Of a DNA stretch of 29,916 bases, positions 1-8,234 are shown in pieces. Source of the stretch: a virus; the IMG/VR virus record IMGVR_UViG_3300008624_000705, positions 1-29,916 of that record. One strand, written 5' to 3'. The stretch's first letter is position 1. Every line of letters starts with the position of its first letter. A program made the translations under genes and the position numbers. The notes beneath the pieces are model-generated. The model saw only the letters and a list, made by a program, of their open reading frames with translations. It was not told the DNA's origin and did no database searches.

Positions 1-1139
1 AAACAACTTTGGATAAAATAAATAAAGATATACCTGTTTTGATTCATGAATATGATGAACAATTCGTTAAAAGTAATTTGGAAAGGTGGGGTAGAAAAGT
101 AATTGAATTAAAGCATGGAGAAAAGTTTCATTGTGGAGATGATTTAAATGTACATATTTTTGCGGCTGATGATTGTAATCCAGAAGTTTGTTTTAATTTT
201 TTTGGTTGTGGTAAATCTAAAAGTATTGATGGGGGATCCACTGGAATAGATACAATGGCTGTGATAGAGAATGGTGAAAATTATATTTTGAATGTTAATG
301 ATTGTCCATATGAGTTATCTAAGTTGTGTTTGGATAGGGTGGTAAATCAATTTAATAAAATAGATTTACTTTTAGTTGGATATGCTGGTGCTGGTTCATA
401 TCCACAATGTTGGCATTATAGTGATGATGATAAGTTAAATAAATATGGAATGGATAAAAAGAATCATTTTTTAAATATGGGGTTAGACTATATAAATCAC
501 ACCAAACCAAAATATTATATGCCTTTTGCTGGGACTTATGTTTTAGGTGGTAAGTTCGCAAAGTTGGAGAGATTTAGAGTTGTTCCTACATTGGATGATG
601 CTTTGAATTTTTATAAAAATAGGTGTGATGATTCTTTTGGTTTTTTATTAAATCCACTAAGTTATTTTGATTTAGACACAAAAAAGACTTCATCAGAATA
701 TGTTCCAATTGATAGAGAGGAACAGATTAAATATTGCGAAGAGATTTTGATACATGACAAATATGATTACGAATATGATGAAGAGCCAGAAGTTGGTCAG
801 ATAATGGAATTGATTCCTAAAGCTTACAAAAGATATGACCAAAAAAGAAAAGAACTTAGTTTTTCTACTGATACAAATATATATCTTTACCTTCCAAACA
901 ATAAAATGTTAAAAATATCTGCGGATGGTAGTGGTTACGATTTATTAGATAAAAGTGATTTTGATGATGAAAAGTATGTTACATATAAAGTTGATTCAAA
1001 ATTACTATATAGAATTTTAAGGGGGCCTAACTATGCACATTGGAATAATGCTGAGATAGGTTCTCATATACAATTTTCTAGAAAACCAGAGATATATGAA
1101 AGAAAACTATATTATTCAATGAACTTTTTCCATGGGTAA
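1..1139 (+). CDS. MBL-fold metallo-hydrolase-like protein, 5' end outside window
   Basis: The frame is open to the left edge, so the N-terminus is missing; a TTG at position 9 is the first possible start inside the window. The visible part resembles the C-terminal half of metallo-beta-lactamase-fold proteins found in sugar gene clusters, including CMP-Neu5Ac hydroxylase-like proteins. The supporting stretches are LLLVGYAGAGSYPQCW and PFAGTYVLGGK, plus a conserved Asp in NVNDCPY. The HxHxDH metal site would lie upstream and cannot be checked. It is followed after 3 bases by the DegT aminotransferase and belongs to the same sugar operon. It may modify a nonulosonic acid or its nucleotide form, but the substrate is inference. 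Family call fairly secure, function not. Confidence 0.6.
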   Translation, partial: TTLDKINKDIPVLIHEYDEQFVKSNLERWGRKVIELKHGEKFHCGDDLNVHIFAADDCNPEVCFNFFGCGKSKSIDGGSTGIDTMAVIENGENYILNVNDCPYELSKLCLDRVVNQFNKIDLLLVGYAGAGSYPQCWHYSDDDKLNKYGMDKKNHFLNMGLDYINHTKPKYYMPFAGTYVLGGKFAKLERFRVVPTLDDALNFYKNRCDDSFGFLLNPLSYFDLDTKKTSSEYVPIDREEQIKYCEEILIHDKYDYEYDEEPEVGQIMELIPKAYKRYDQKRKELSFSTDTNIYLYLPNNKMLKISADGSGYDLLDKSDFDDEKYVTYKVDSKLLYRILRGPNYAHWNNAEIGSHIQFSRKPEIYERKLYYSMNFFHG

Positions 1140-1142
1140 ATT

Positions 1143-2213
1143 ATGAAAGCATTCCAACCTACCATAACTAATAAAGATATACAATCTGTAACTGATGTAT
1201 TAGCTGAAGGAAATATTGCCTTCGGTTCAAATGTAAATGTTTTTGAAGAGAGATTTTCTGAATATTCTAATAAAAAATATAACATAGGTTTAAATTCAGC
1301 ATCATCTGCGTCTTATTGTTTGTTTGCTTATCTATATGATAAGTATGGTTCTTGTGATGTATATACACCATCAATAGGTTTTACTTCACCTGCATGGGCT
1401 GCTAAAAAGAATAATCATAATGTATATTTTATTGATGTTGATGATAATTTGTTAGTTGATTATGAATCTTATTGGAATGTTAGAAAGTGGCATTTGGAGA
1501 GACAATTTAATAGTACATTTAATAAATCTGTCTTTATGCCTGTATTGTATGGTGGTGTAAGTAATATAGATGGTTTGATTAAAAGAGTTAGGGATACTAA
1601 TTGGGGTGATATAATAGTAGTGGATTCTGCTCATTGTATTGAACCAACGATAGAATCAGATTACATATTTTTTTCATTCCATCCAGTAAAACCATTGTCT
1701 ATGAGTAGTGGTGGGATGTTGTCAACTGATGATATGGGTGCTTATGATTATATTTCTAAGTATAGAAATTTTGGCAGAGAGAATGTCGGTGATTCATATA
1801 ATATAGTAGATAATGGATTTAAATTTTATATGGATAATTTAAATGCTACATTGGGTATATCACAACTTGATACTTGTTTTGAAAATATAAAAATTAGAAA
1901 AAAGAACTTGAATTATTTAAAGAAAAATATTAAAGTGGGGGTTGGTTTTTTTACAAAACATGATGAAAAATCTTCTTATTATTTGGGAACTTTAATTCTT
2001 CAAATTAGCTCAAAGGATTTGAGAAAGAGATTGCGAGATAATGGGTGTGCCGCTGATTTTGCTTATCCATTTTTACATAAAACAAAATTTTGGGGAGGTA
2101 AACAACAATTATCTAATACTGAAAGTTTATATGATAGAATAATAAATTTACCAATTCATCAAAATTTAACTAAAGATGATTTAGATAAAATAATAGAGGT
2201 TGTTAATGGATAG
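1143..2213 (+). CDS. DegT/DnrJ/EryC1/StrS-family sugar aminotransferase
   Basis: This PLP-dependent aminotransferase would transfer an amino group to a keto-sugar nucleotide, as PseC or LegC do in pseudaminic and legionaminic acid synthesis. The 356 residues are near the usual family length. The PLP lysine is K183 in SFHPVKPLS, and D161 in VVDSAHC matches the Asp that contacts the pyridine nitrogen. The glycine-rich SSGGML segment follows the lysine, as expected. The ATG at 1143 lies 3 bases after the preceding stop, and the gene end overlaps neuB by 8 bases, so it is translated within the sugar operon. Which sugar it acts on cannot be read from the sequence. Confidence 0.85.
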   Translation: MKAFQPTITNKDIQSVTDVLAEGNIAFGSNVNVFEERFSEYSNKKYNIGLNSASSASYCLFAYLYDKYGSCDVYTPSIGFTSPAWAAKKNNHNVYFIDVDDNLLVDYESYWNVRKWHLERQFNSTFNKSVFMPVLYGGVSNIDGLIKRVRDTNWGDIIVVDSAHCIEPTIESDYIFFSFHPVKPLSMSSGGMLSTDDMGAYDYISKYRNFGRENVGDSYNIVDNGFKFYMDNLNATLGISQLDTCFENIKIRKKNLNYLKKNIKVGVGFFTKHDEKSSYYLGTLILQISSKDLRKRLRDNGCAADFAYPFLHKTKFWGGKQQLSNTESLYDRIINLPIHQNLTKDDLDKIIEVVNG

Positions 2214-3270
2214 AACATTTATTGTAGCAGATGTTGGTGCTAATCATAACAGAGATTTGGTTCAGGCCATGAGACTTATAGATGTGGCTGTTGATGCAAA
2301 GGTTGATGCTGTAAAGTTTCAGACTTATTCTTCGGAAACATTATATTCTAAATATACTCCTGATTTTGCTGGATATGAAAATATTACTAAATTAATAAAA
2401 GATATAGAGATGCCAAGGGATTGGCATAAAGTGTTAAAGTCTAAATGTGACGATAGTGGAATTGAATTTATGTCAACACCATTTGATGAGAAAGCTGTAG
2501 ATGAATTGTTTGAGTTGGGGGTGAAAAGATTTAAGATAGCTGGATTTGAATGCACTGATCCAAGATTTGTAAAATATGTTGCATCTACAAAATTACCACT
2601 TATTATTTCATTGGGTATCGGAACTAATGTAGATACTTTATTTAAAATTCAAAGGTGGATATTAGATTTGGATGAGGTGTTGGAAGTGCATTTAGGTACT
2701 TATGATTTTAGTGATAATCCAGATATAACTTACTTACATTGTAATAACGCTTATCCTACACCAATGGAAGATATAAATCTTGGACAAATGAAATCTATGA
2801 AATCTTATTGTGATTATCATAAGTGGTTTGCTAATACCAAAATTGGTTTGTCTGATCATACTGAGGGTATATTGATACCACCTATTGCTGTATCTATGGG
2901 TGCAGAAGTTATTGAAAAACATTTTACTTTAGATAGAAGTTTATCAGGTCCAGACCATTCTTTTGCTATAGAGCCAAATGAATTAAAAGAGATGGTTAGG
3001 AATATCAGATTAGTTGAATCATCGATGGGTGAGAAAAAAACAAAGTATACGGATAGTGAAGAGGATTTTAGTATGGCTAGAAGATCTGTTGTGGCTAAAA
3101 GGGATATTCTTATGGGTAGTGTATTAACGGAAGAAAATATAACTACTAAAAGACCTTTACTTAAAAATTCAATTTCGGCAACGAAATATTTTGACATAAT
3201 CGGAAAACAAATTAATGTTGATGTCAAAGAAGATGAAATAATATTAAAGGATATGATTTATTATGGTTAG
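2206..3270 (+). CDS. neuB: NeuB-family nonulosonic (sialic-type) acid synthase
   Basis: NeuB/PseI/LegI enzymes condense phosphoenolpyruvate with an amino-hexose to make a nine-carbon acid. The protein has 354 residues, close to known NeuB proteins of about 350. It has a TIM barrel (about 1-270) with VADVGANHN near the start and VDAVKFQTY at 33-41. GLSDHT (H218) and IEKHFT (H239) supply the expected metal-binding histidines. A C-terminal SAF/antifreeze-like domain starts near residue 290 (ARRSVVAKRDI, KRP). The ATG at 2206 is chosen over an upstream TTG at 2200. It overlaps the aminotransferase stop by 8 bases and overlaps the next gene by 8. The family is clear; whether the product is a sialic, legionaminic or pseudaminic type is not. 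Confidence 0.92.
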   Translation: MDRTFIVADVGANHNRDLVQAMRLIDVAVDAKVDAVKFQTYSSETLYSKYTPDFAGYENITKLIKDIEMPRDWHKVLKSKCDDSGIEFMSTPFDEKAVDELFELGVKRFKIAGFECTDPRFVKYVASTKLPLIISLGIGTNVDTLFKIQRWILDLDEVLEVHLGTYDFSDNPDITYLHCNNAYPTPMEDINLGQMKSMKSYCDYHKWFANTKIGLSDHTEGILIPPIAVSMGAEVIEKHFTLDRSLSGPDHSFAIEPNELKEMVRNIRLVESSMGEKKTKYTDSEEDFSMARRSVVAKRDILMGSVLTEENITTKRPLLKNSISATKYFDIIGKQINVDVKEDEIILKDMIYYG

Positions 3271-3796
3271 AGGAAAGAAAGTATATCTCTCATCACTTGA
3301 AAGAGAGAATCTTGAGCAATTAAGACAATGGAGAAATTTACCAGAACTTAGAAAATACTTTAGAGAGTACAAAGAGATAGCAAAAGAAAATCAATCTAAG
3401 TGGTATGAAAATAGAGTTTTGAATAACAATGAGCAAGTTGATTTTGAAATTCATGATAATGAAACTGGCAAGCTGATTGGACATTGTGGTTTATATTATA
3501 TAGAGTGGTTACATAGTTACGCTGAATTCGGCATTTATATTGGTGACGATGATTTTCGTGGTGGTGGATATGGTTCTGATACTTTACGAGCATTGATTGG
3601 TTATGGATTTAATGATTTAAACTTAAATAAAATTTGGTGTGAGGTTTATGATAATAATGAGGCATTGGAAATGTATAAGCATGTTGGTTTTGTTTATGAG
3701 GGTAAGATGAGGCAAAATTATTTTAATGAAGGCCGCTATTGGGATTCACACATACTTAGCATGTTAAGAGATGAGTATTATGAAAAATATAAATGA
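3263..3796 (+). CDS. GNAT acetyltransferase (RimJ/RimL or PseH type)
   Basis: A 177-residue GNAT-fold enzyme expected to move an acetyl group from acetyl-CoA to an amino group. The acetyl-CoA motif is FRGGGYGS in the middle of the protein. It is followed by the usual LNLNKIWCEVYDNN strand and the YKHVGFVYEG segment. Its place between neuB and a cytidylyltransferase suggests the PseH/LegH role, N-acetylation of the amino-sugar nucleotide in nonulosonic acid synthesis. That role is inferred from the neighbours, since GNAT sequence alone does not fix the substrate. It overlaps neuB by 8 bases and the next gene by about 17, which fits translational coupling. Confidence 0.8.
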   Translation: MVRGKKVYLSSLERENLEQLRQWRNLPELRKYFREYKEIAKENQSKWYENRVLNNNEQVDFEIHDNETGKLIGHCGLYYIEWLHSYAEFGIYIGDDDFRGGGYGSDTLRALIGYGFNDLNLNKIWCEVYDNNEALEMYKHVGFVYEGKMRQNYFNEGRYWDSHILSMLRDEYYEKYK

Positions 3797-4475
3797 TGTT
3801 TGTGTCATAGTGCAAGCTAGATTAGGTTCTCAAAGGATACCAAAGAAGATGATTAAACCATTTGCTGGTTCTACATTGTTGGATATATTATTTGAGAAGT
3901 TAAATAAATCTAAAGTTATACCAAAAAGTAATATTCATTTTTCGGTGTATGATGATGAGCTGGAAGAGATTGGCAGAAAACATAAATTAAACATATATCA
4001 TCGTTCAGAAAAATCTGCTAAATCGGAAGGTGATCCTCTTTATGAAATATTTGAATGGTTTGATGAATTGCCATATAAGTATTTTATAATTGTTAGTGCA
4101 TGTAATCCTTTGTTGAGGATAGAGACAATTGATAACTTTTTTACTAAGTTTATAGAATCCGATAAAGAAGGTTGTTTTGGTGTGTTTGAGAAAAAAACTT
4201 ATTATTGGAATAAAGATGGCAAAGCTATAACTGATTGGAAAGGTTCTACAAGATTAAACAGTAAATTTATAGATCCGATATTTGAAGCGGCACATTGTCT
4301 ATATGCTAGTAGAATGGATATAGTAGGTGACAATTTTTATATGGATACTAAATCACCTATAGAGCCAGAATTATTTGTTATGGATGAGTTAGAAACATTT
4401 GACATTGACTATCAATGGCAATTTGAAATAGGAGAGGTTATGTATGGAAAAGATAACATTTTGTATACCGAGTAA
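3780..4475 (+). CDS. Cytidylyltransferase (SpsF / CMP-nonulosonate synthetase-like)
   Basis: The protein starts with the nucleotide-binding pattern VCVIVQARLGSQRIPKKM, typical of the SpsF and CMP-sialate/CMP-KDO synthetase superfamily (xARxGSxRxPxKx). A following SACNPLLR segment resembles the conserved D/N-P-L region. Predicted role: activation of the NeuB product with CTP to a CMP-sugar. At 231 residues it has the usual length for a single catalytic domain. An in-frame ATG at 3771 would add three residues; 3780 is preferred because it leaves a shorter overlap with the acetyltransferase. The end overlaps the glycosyltransferase by 32 bases. Family call strong; substrate inferred from the cassette. 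Confidence 0.82.
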   Translation: MKNINDVCVIVQARLGSQRIPKKMIKPFAGSTLLDILFEKLNKSKVIPKSNIHFSVYDDELEEIGRKHKLNIYHRSEKSAKSEGDPLYEIFEWFDELPYKYFIIVSACNPLLRIETIDNFFTKFIESDKEGCFGVFEKKTYYWNKDGKAITDWKGSTRLNSKFIDPIFEAAHCLYASRMDIVGDNFYMDTKSPIEPELFVMDELETFDIDYQWQFEIGEVMYGKDNILYTE

Positions 4476-5634
4476 GTCTAACTTACGGTATTTAAAGACT
4501 TGTATTCCATCTATAAGGAAAAATGCTTATAGAGATGATCATGATATAATTGTATTTGTTGATGAAGATAATGATGGAACTATAGAGTGGCTGGATTCGG
4601 TAAAAGATGAATATAATTTTACTTATTCAGTAAATAATACAGATGGGTTATATGGAATAGGTAGAGCTTATGATTTTTGTGTAGAGAATTCCACCACAGA
4701 TATATTTATGATATTTCATGCAGATATGATGTTAGGGAAATATGCGGACTTAAAGGCTTTTAACCACCTGAAGAAAAAGACTGTGGTTTGTTCAACTCGC
4801 ATAGAGCCACCAATTCATCCAAATGCTGGAGAAAAGATTTTGGAAGATTTTGGGATGTGGCCAGAGGAGTTCAAAGAGACTGAGTTTGATGAGTATGTGA
4901 CTGAACATTTGGAAGATGATAAGATAACTAATGGTATCTTTGCACCTTGGATGATGTACAAAGATGAGTTCCTTAAGATAGGTGGTCATGATTATATGTT
5001 TCGCTCGGCAAGAGAAGATAGTGATGTATTCAATAGACTGTATTTGGCTGGTTTTGAGTTCATACAGCCCTGGAATAGTTTGGTTTATCATTTAACTGGT
5101 AGGGGTGGACAATTTCAACATGGTAAGATAACTCAGGAACATTCACAAAAAAGTGAAGAGTGGCAAAAGTTAATGAATAATTCAACAAAGGAGTTTATTC
5201 GTAAGTGGGGAACACAAGTTAAACACACACCATTGATGTTACCAATTGTTGCACCAAAGTACGACATTGGTTTTAAAGCTATGAATTGTAATATGGAGTT
5301 ATTGAGAGCATTAGAACCGTGGTGTAGTAAGATATATTTAGATACTGGTTCAGATTATATGCATGATTATAAAAAAGAAGAACAACCTAATAGTGATTTT
5401 GATATAGATGAAAAAATAAAATTGTATGGAAATGCTGATTTAACAAAATATCATGATATTGTGGTAGAATTTGATTGTAGAGAATTGACTAATGAAAAAT
5501 TTCAAATTTTAACTAATCTATCTGAAATGCTGAAAGATTCTGGAGAAATTGGTGAAATGGAATATGATATTTTTAAATTTAAAATTAAGTCGTTAGACAC
5601 ATATGAAAAAGATTATGTTGTTTATGTAGAATAG
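4444..5634 (+). CDS. Family 2 (GT-A) glycosyltransferase
   Basis: A 396-residue protein with an N-terminal GT-A domain: KITFCIPSKSNLRYLKTC is the first strand and helix, DIIVFVDEDNDGT follows, and IFMIFHADMML probably replaces the DxD metal site. A later segment with NGIFAPWMMYKDEF, GGHDYMF and REDSDVF matches the acceptor and catalytic region of family 2 enzymes. Residues beyond about 245 form a separate tail that I do not recognise. As the last gene of the sugar operon it is the best candidate to transfer the activated nonulosonate, or another sugar, to an acceptor such as a virion protein, host surface glycan or DNA. The acceptor is unknown. It begins inside the preceding gene. Confidence 0.78.
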   Translation: MEKITFCIPSKSNLRYLKTCIPSIRKNAYRDDHDIIVFVDEDNDGTIEWLDSVKDEYNFTYSVNNTDGLYGIGRAYDFCVENSTTDIFMIFHADMMLGKYADLKAFNHLKKKTVVCSTRIEPPIHPNAGEKILEDFGMWPEEFKETEFDEYVTEHLEDDKITNGIFAPWMMYKDEFLKIGGHDYMFRSAREDSDVFNRLYLAGFEFIQPWNSLVYHLTGRGGQFQHGKITQEHSQKSEEWQKLMNNSTKEFIRKWGTQVKHTPLMLPIVAPKYDIGFKAMNCNMELLRALEPWCSKIYLDTGSDYMHDYKKEEQPNSDFDIDEKIKLYGNADLTKYHDIVVEFDCRELTNEKFQILTNLSEMLKDSGEIGEMEYDIFKFKIKSLDTYEKDYVVYVE

Positions 5635-5664
5635 GTTATATTTATAAGTGTAATAGGAGTTATA

Positions 5665-5892
5665 ATGGACAAATTAGGTTTATATATTAATAATTTAATG
5701 ATGACAATTGTAGACAAAGAAGAGAAGTTTTTTTTAAGAAAACTTGCCTTTGAAGAATTGTTTAAATTAAAATCGGATACATCGGATTTTTTGGCAAGAT
5801 ATGTTGATGAGTTTGATGGGATACCCGATGAATTAAAAAGGGAAGAAAACAAAAAACAATTATTGTTTGAATTTGGAGAAAATAAAGAATGA
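5665..5892 (+). CDS. Small acidic helical protein, unknown
   Basis: A 75-residue protein that I do not recognise. It is rich in Lys, Glu, Leu and Phe and looks all-helical. An AGGAG Shine-Dalgarno lies 8 bases upstream of the ATG, one of the better ribosome sites here. It follows a 30-base gap after the sugar operon and so probably starts a new translation unit. Its stop overlaps the next start (ATGA at 5889). The reading frame is supported by the ribosome site and the tight junction, not by homology. Confidence 0.6.
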   Translation: MDKLGLYINNLMMTIVDKEEKFFLRKLAFEELFKLKSDTSDFLARYVDEFDGIPDELKREENKKQLLFEFGENKE

Positions 5893-6074
5893 AAGAACAA
5901 TTAGATAAAATCAGAAAAGCTGTTGATGGAATATATGATGTGTTGAATGTAACATTATATAAAAAATCTGGTGGGAATACCAGTAAAGATGCCGTTAATC
6001 CATCTGAATTAGTAACACCTTATTTACAGGATATTGCAAATAAATTGAGACAATTAGAGGAGATGGGACAATGA
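5889..6074 (+). CDS. Small helical protein, unknown
   Basis: A 61-residue protein with an N-terminal amphipathic helix (KEQLDKIRKAVDGIYDVLN), a Gly/Ser/Asn linker, and a second helix ending in NKLRQLEEMGQ. It resembles small coiled-coil accessory proteins of phages, but no family is recognised. It is joined to both neighbours by ATGA overlaps, which argues for a real cotranslated gene. Confidence 0.55.
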   Translation: MKEQLDKIRKAVDGIYDVLNVTLYKKSGGNTSKDAVNPSELVTPYLQDIANKLRQLEEMGQ

Positions 6075-6289
6075 ATGATCCAGCACAAGATAGATATGAT
6101 CCGCCACCCCTGGGAAGTGATTGGGAAGAGGATTTCTTTTCAGAAATAAATACTGGTGTTATTTTTAGATTATTTCCTAATAGTCGAGATAAGCAATATC
6201 GTAAAAGTAGTGATAATTTTGCGACTGATTTGAAAGAGCAAGTTGAAGTACAATTTCCTTCACAGGAAAAAGTATATGTCAAGTCGTAG
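6071..6289 (+). CDS. Small protein, unknown
   Basis: A 72-residue protein with an acidic, proline-containing start (DRYDPPPLGSDWEED) and a mixed charged C-terminus. No motif or family is recognised. The ATG overlaps the previous stop, and its own end overlaps the HNH-like gene by 14 bases. It is supported by gene packing only. Confidence 0.5.
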   Translation: MNDPAQDRYDPPPLGSDWEEDFFSEINTGVIFRLFPNSRDKQYRKSSDNFATDLKEQVEVQFPSQEKVYVKS

Positions 6290-6779
6290 TTTTGAAAAAC
6301 CAGTTAGAATACCGGGCAAGAAATTAGCCATAACAAAAAAAATGATTGAGGATGCTCAATCACAAACAAAATCAAATTCAGCTGCTTCCCGATGGTTGGG
6401 TATAAATTATTTAACTTTTAGAAAATATGCTAAGATTTATGGATTATGGGAAGCTAATTTAAATCCACATGGATTTGGTATAAAGAAAGGTTATGGTAAA
6501 TATCGAAAACCTTTGGATGAGATACTTGCAAAGAAAAATCGGAAGAATAGATTGAGCTCAAAGTATTTGAAAAATAGGCTGATAGGAGAAAAGTGGGTTG
6601 AAGAAGAATGTACTTCTTGTGCTTATAATGAGATGGTGTTGGGTAAAGATCATGTTTATTTGCGTTTGGATTTTGCTGATGGTGATAGGGATAATTATGA
6701 TATGTCAAATTTGAGATTATTATGCCCAAATTGTTTTTTATCATTTAATGGATGGTTTCCATCTGGGAAGAATTTTTGA
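6276..6779 (+). CDS. HNH-like (treble-clef zinc) protein with N-terminal helix-turn-helix
   Basis: A 167-residue DNA-binding or nuclease-like protein. Residues about 20-57 look like a helix-turn-helix (SAASRWLGINYLTFRKYAK). The C-terminal half has two CxxC pairs (C112/C115 and C150/C153) flanking a beta-beta segment, the treble-clef arrangement of phage HNH proteins. The catalytic histidine expected between the pairs is not obvious; the segment reads LDFADGD, followed by a conserved-looking NLRLLCPNC. It may therefore bind DNA without cutting it. The ATG at 6276 is preferred over an in-frame TTG at 6243, which would lie deep in the preceding gene. Related proteins are commonly labelled HNH endonuclease in T4-type marine phages. 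Confidence 0.65.
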   Translation: MSSRSFEKPVRIPGKKLAITKKMIEDAQSQTKSNSAASRWLGINYLTFRKYAKIYGLWEANLNPHGFGIKKGYGKYRKPLDEILAKKNRKNRLSSKYLKNRLIGEKWVEEECTSCAYNEMVLGKDHVYLRLDFADGDRDNYDMSNLRLLCPNCFLSFNGWFPSGKNF

Positions 6780-6955
6780 TGAAGAGAAAAAAACTAATTT
6801 TATTAAAAGATCATTTTACTTCAGATGGAGCTCTATATAAAGATGAAATTGTATATTTACATTCGGATGATGAAACAAATAAAAAATATAGAGTTGAATC
6901 TAAAATGGGTAAATTTTATACAATTGAACAAAATAAAGTAAAGGTATTAGAATGA
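6779..6955 (+). CDS. Small beta-rich protein, tandem paralogue 1
   Basis: A 58-residue protein starting at the TGATG junction at 6779; an in-frame ATG at 6752 lies inside the HNH-like gene and is less likely. The pattern DGALYKDEIVYL, YRVES, GKFYTI, VKVL looks like a small five-strand barrel of SH3 type. It aligns with the next gene at the D-G, K-x-x-I-V, Y-x-V-E, G-K-x-F and V-x-x-L positions, so the two look like a tandem duplication. Function unknown. Confidence 0.6.
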   Translation: MKRKKLILLKDHFTSDGALYKDEIVYLHSDDETNKKYRVESKMGKFYTIEQNKVKVLE

Positions 6956-7134
6956 AACAAGAGAAGGGTATTGTTGAAAAGGAAATTGCTCGTCCTGATG
7001 GTGTCATACATAAAACACAAATAGTTACTATTTTGCATGAGACAGCTATGAGTTATGCTGTTGAGTTGGATGGAAAGGTATTTCATAATATACCAAAACA
7101 TTGTGTAAGGAAATTAGATCCAAAAATTACTTGA
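6952..7134 (+). CDS. Small beta-rich protein, tandem paralogue 2
   Basis: A 60-residue protein overlapping the preceding gene by ATGA. It shares that gene's pattern: PDGVIHKTQIVTI, YAVELDGKVFHNI, CVRKL. Function unknown; a small SH3-like nucleic-acid or protein-binding barrel is possible. The -35 box of the next promoter overlaps its last codons (TTGACA at 7131), so the promoter is partly inside this gene. Confidence 0.6.
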   Translation: MKQEKGIVEKEIARPDGVIHKTQIVTILHETAMSYAVELDGKVFHNIPKHCVRKLDPKIT

Positions 7135-7159
7135 CATTTATCTTTTTTATATGTAAGTT
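7131..7159 (+). promoter_or_regulatory. Strong sigma70-like promoter, ATG at predicted start point
   Basis: TTGACA at 7131-7136, 17-base spacer, TAAGTT at 7154-7159. The ATG of the deformylase gene begins 7 bases after the -10 box, where transcription should start, and no Shine-Dalgarno is present. The predicted mRNA is leaderless. Member of a family of seven such promoters in this window. Confidence 0.7.
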
Positions 7160-7165
7160 AATCAT

Positions 7166-7786
7166 ATGAAAGAGATGATTAGATTTTCATATCATCAACA
7201 TGAAATAATAAATTGTTTCAAAGAGAATAATCCAGTTATAAACAAGAAACTGAGGGAGGTATCAGTAGATGAAGGATTACATATCGCAAAAGATTTATTC
7301 AACATACTCACGGAAAGGAAAGATGGCATTGGGTTGGCTGCTAATCAAGTTGGGATCAATGCTAGTGTTGCTGTACTTAATGTCCGCGAGCCAATTATCT
7401 TAATCAATCCTGTTATCGAAGAACAATGGGATGAGATTGATTATTATGAAGGATGTTTAAGTTATCCTGGAAAAGGAATCCACACTAAACGATATAAAAA
7501 CATTATCGTTAAGACGGAACAAGAAGAAAGTGGATGGTATTTTAGTGGAACTGAATCTTCTACAGAAGCTAAGGGGACTTGGGAAAAGGAAGGAAAGAAT
7601 CATGACCAAGAACAAAGGTTATTAGAAGCAATATGTGTTCAACATGAAATTGATCATTTAAATGGAATGACTATCCACGATAGGAAAATCGATACTACTA
7701 TTAGAAACGAAAATAAAATTGGAAGAAATGAACCTTGTCATTGTGGTAGTGGTAAAAAATATAAAAAATGTTGTGAGAGAAAATGA
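7166..7786 (+). CDS. def: Peptide deformylase with C-terminal SEC-C zinc motif
   Basis: Peptide deformylase removes the formyl group from the first methionine of new proteins. All three family motifs are intact: GIGLAANQ (54-61), EGCLS (95-99) and HEIDH (160-164), giving the metal ligands Cys97, His160 and His164. Between motifs II and III there is an unusual Ser/Glu/Lys-rich insert (about 118-150). The C-terminus carries a SEC-C motif, [18 protein letters not shown] (C191, C193, C202, C203), a zinc knuckle known from SecA and other proteins. Marine phages are known to carry short deformylases; a SEC-C fusion is less usual. The ATG at 7166 coincides with the predicted transcription start, so a leaderless message is expected. 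Confidence 0.93.
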   Translation: MKEMIRFSYHQHEIINCFKENNPVINKKLREVSVDEGLHIAKDLFNILTERKDGIGLAANQVGINASVAVLNVREPIILINPVIEEQWDEIDYYEGCLSYPGKGIHTKRYKNIIVKTEQEESGWYFSGTESSTEAKGTWEKEGKNHDQEQRLLEAICVQHEIDHLNGMTIHDRKIDTTIRNENKIGRNEPCHCGSGKKYKKCCERK

Positions 7787-8022
7787 AAATAGATACAAAT
7801 GATTTATCAGTTATGAAAGGATTTATGTCAAGTTATGGTTGGGTAAAAGGTAAGACAAGAACATCTATAGATTACAAATCAGTACCAGACCATATATGTA
7901 AGGATTTTGATGATGATTGTATTGACATTCCGCGAACATATTGGGAATGTTGGGAATATGATTCAGAGTGTGGCGTATGTCCTTTTCTTATACAAGAAGT
8001 TACAGAAGAAATGAATAAATAA
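7783..8022 (+). CDS. Small cysteine-containing acidic protein, unknown
   Basis: A 79-residue protein, not recognised. It contains five cysteines ([24 protein letters not shown]) that could bind metal, and an aromatic, acidic centre. It overlaps the deformylase stop by ATGA, so it is cotranscribed with it. Confidence 0.55.
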   Translation: MKIDTNDLSVMKGFMSSYGWVKGKTRTSIDYKSVPDHICKDFDDDCIDIPRTYWECWEYDSECGVCPFLIQEVTEEMNK

Positions 8023-8024
8023 TA

Positions 8025-8234
8025 ATGGAAAAAAGTGAATTAAATAAAATAATAAAAGAAGTAAATAAATTAATGAAAAAATACTTAGGTGAAGGTAAAT
8101 TAGAAGATAAAATAGAAAAATTACTTAAAGATGGAATTGTAGAAATTATAGGTTGTGATGATGTTGGTTTTCCTATAGTTAAACCAACCGAAAAGGGTAT
8201 GCAAATATTTAGGGATAATTACATTAGTGTTTGA
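8025..8234 (+). CDS. Small lysine-rich protein, possibly winged-helix-like
   Basis: A 69-residue protein with two Lys/Glu-rich helices followed by KDGIVEIIGCDDVGFPIVKP and TEKGMQIF. This helix-helix-hairpin layout is reminiscent of a winged helix, but the call is tentative. It starts 2 bases after the preceding stop and overlaps the next gene by 8 bases. Confidence 0.5.
   Translation: MEKSELNKIIKEVNKLMKKYLGEGKLEDKIEKLLKDGIVEIIGCDDVGFPIVKPTEKGMQIFRDNYISV

Noticed and set aside
352-561. Open frame on the minus strand inside the MBL-fold gene, and similar minus-strand frames throughout
   Set aside because: They lie opposite clear plus-strand genes, carry no motif and have composition typical of shadow frames; no gene on the minus strand is supported.
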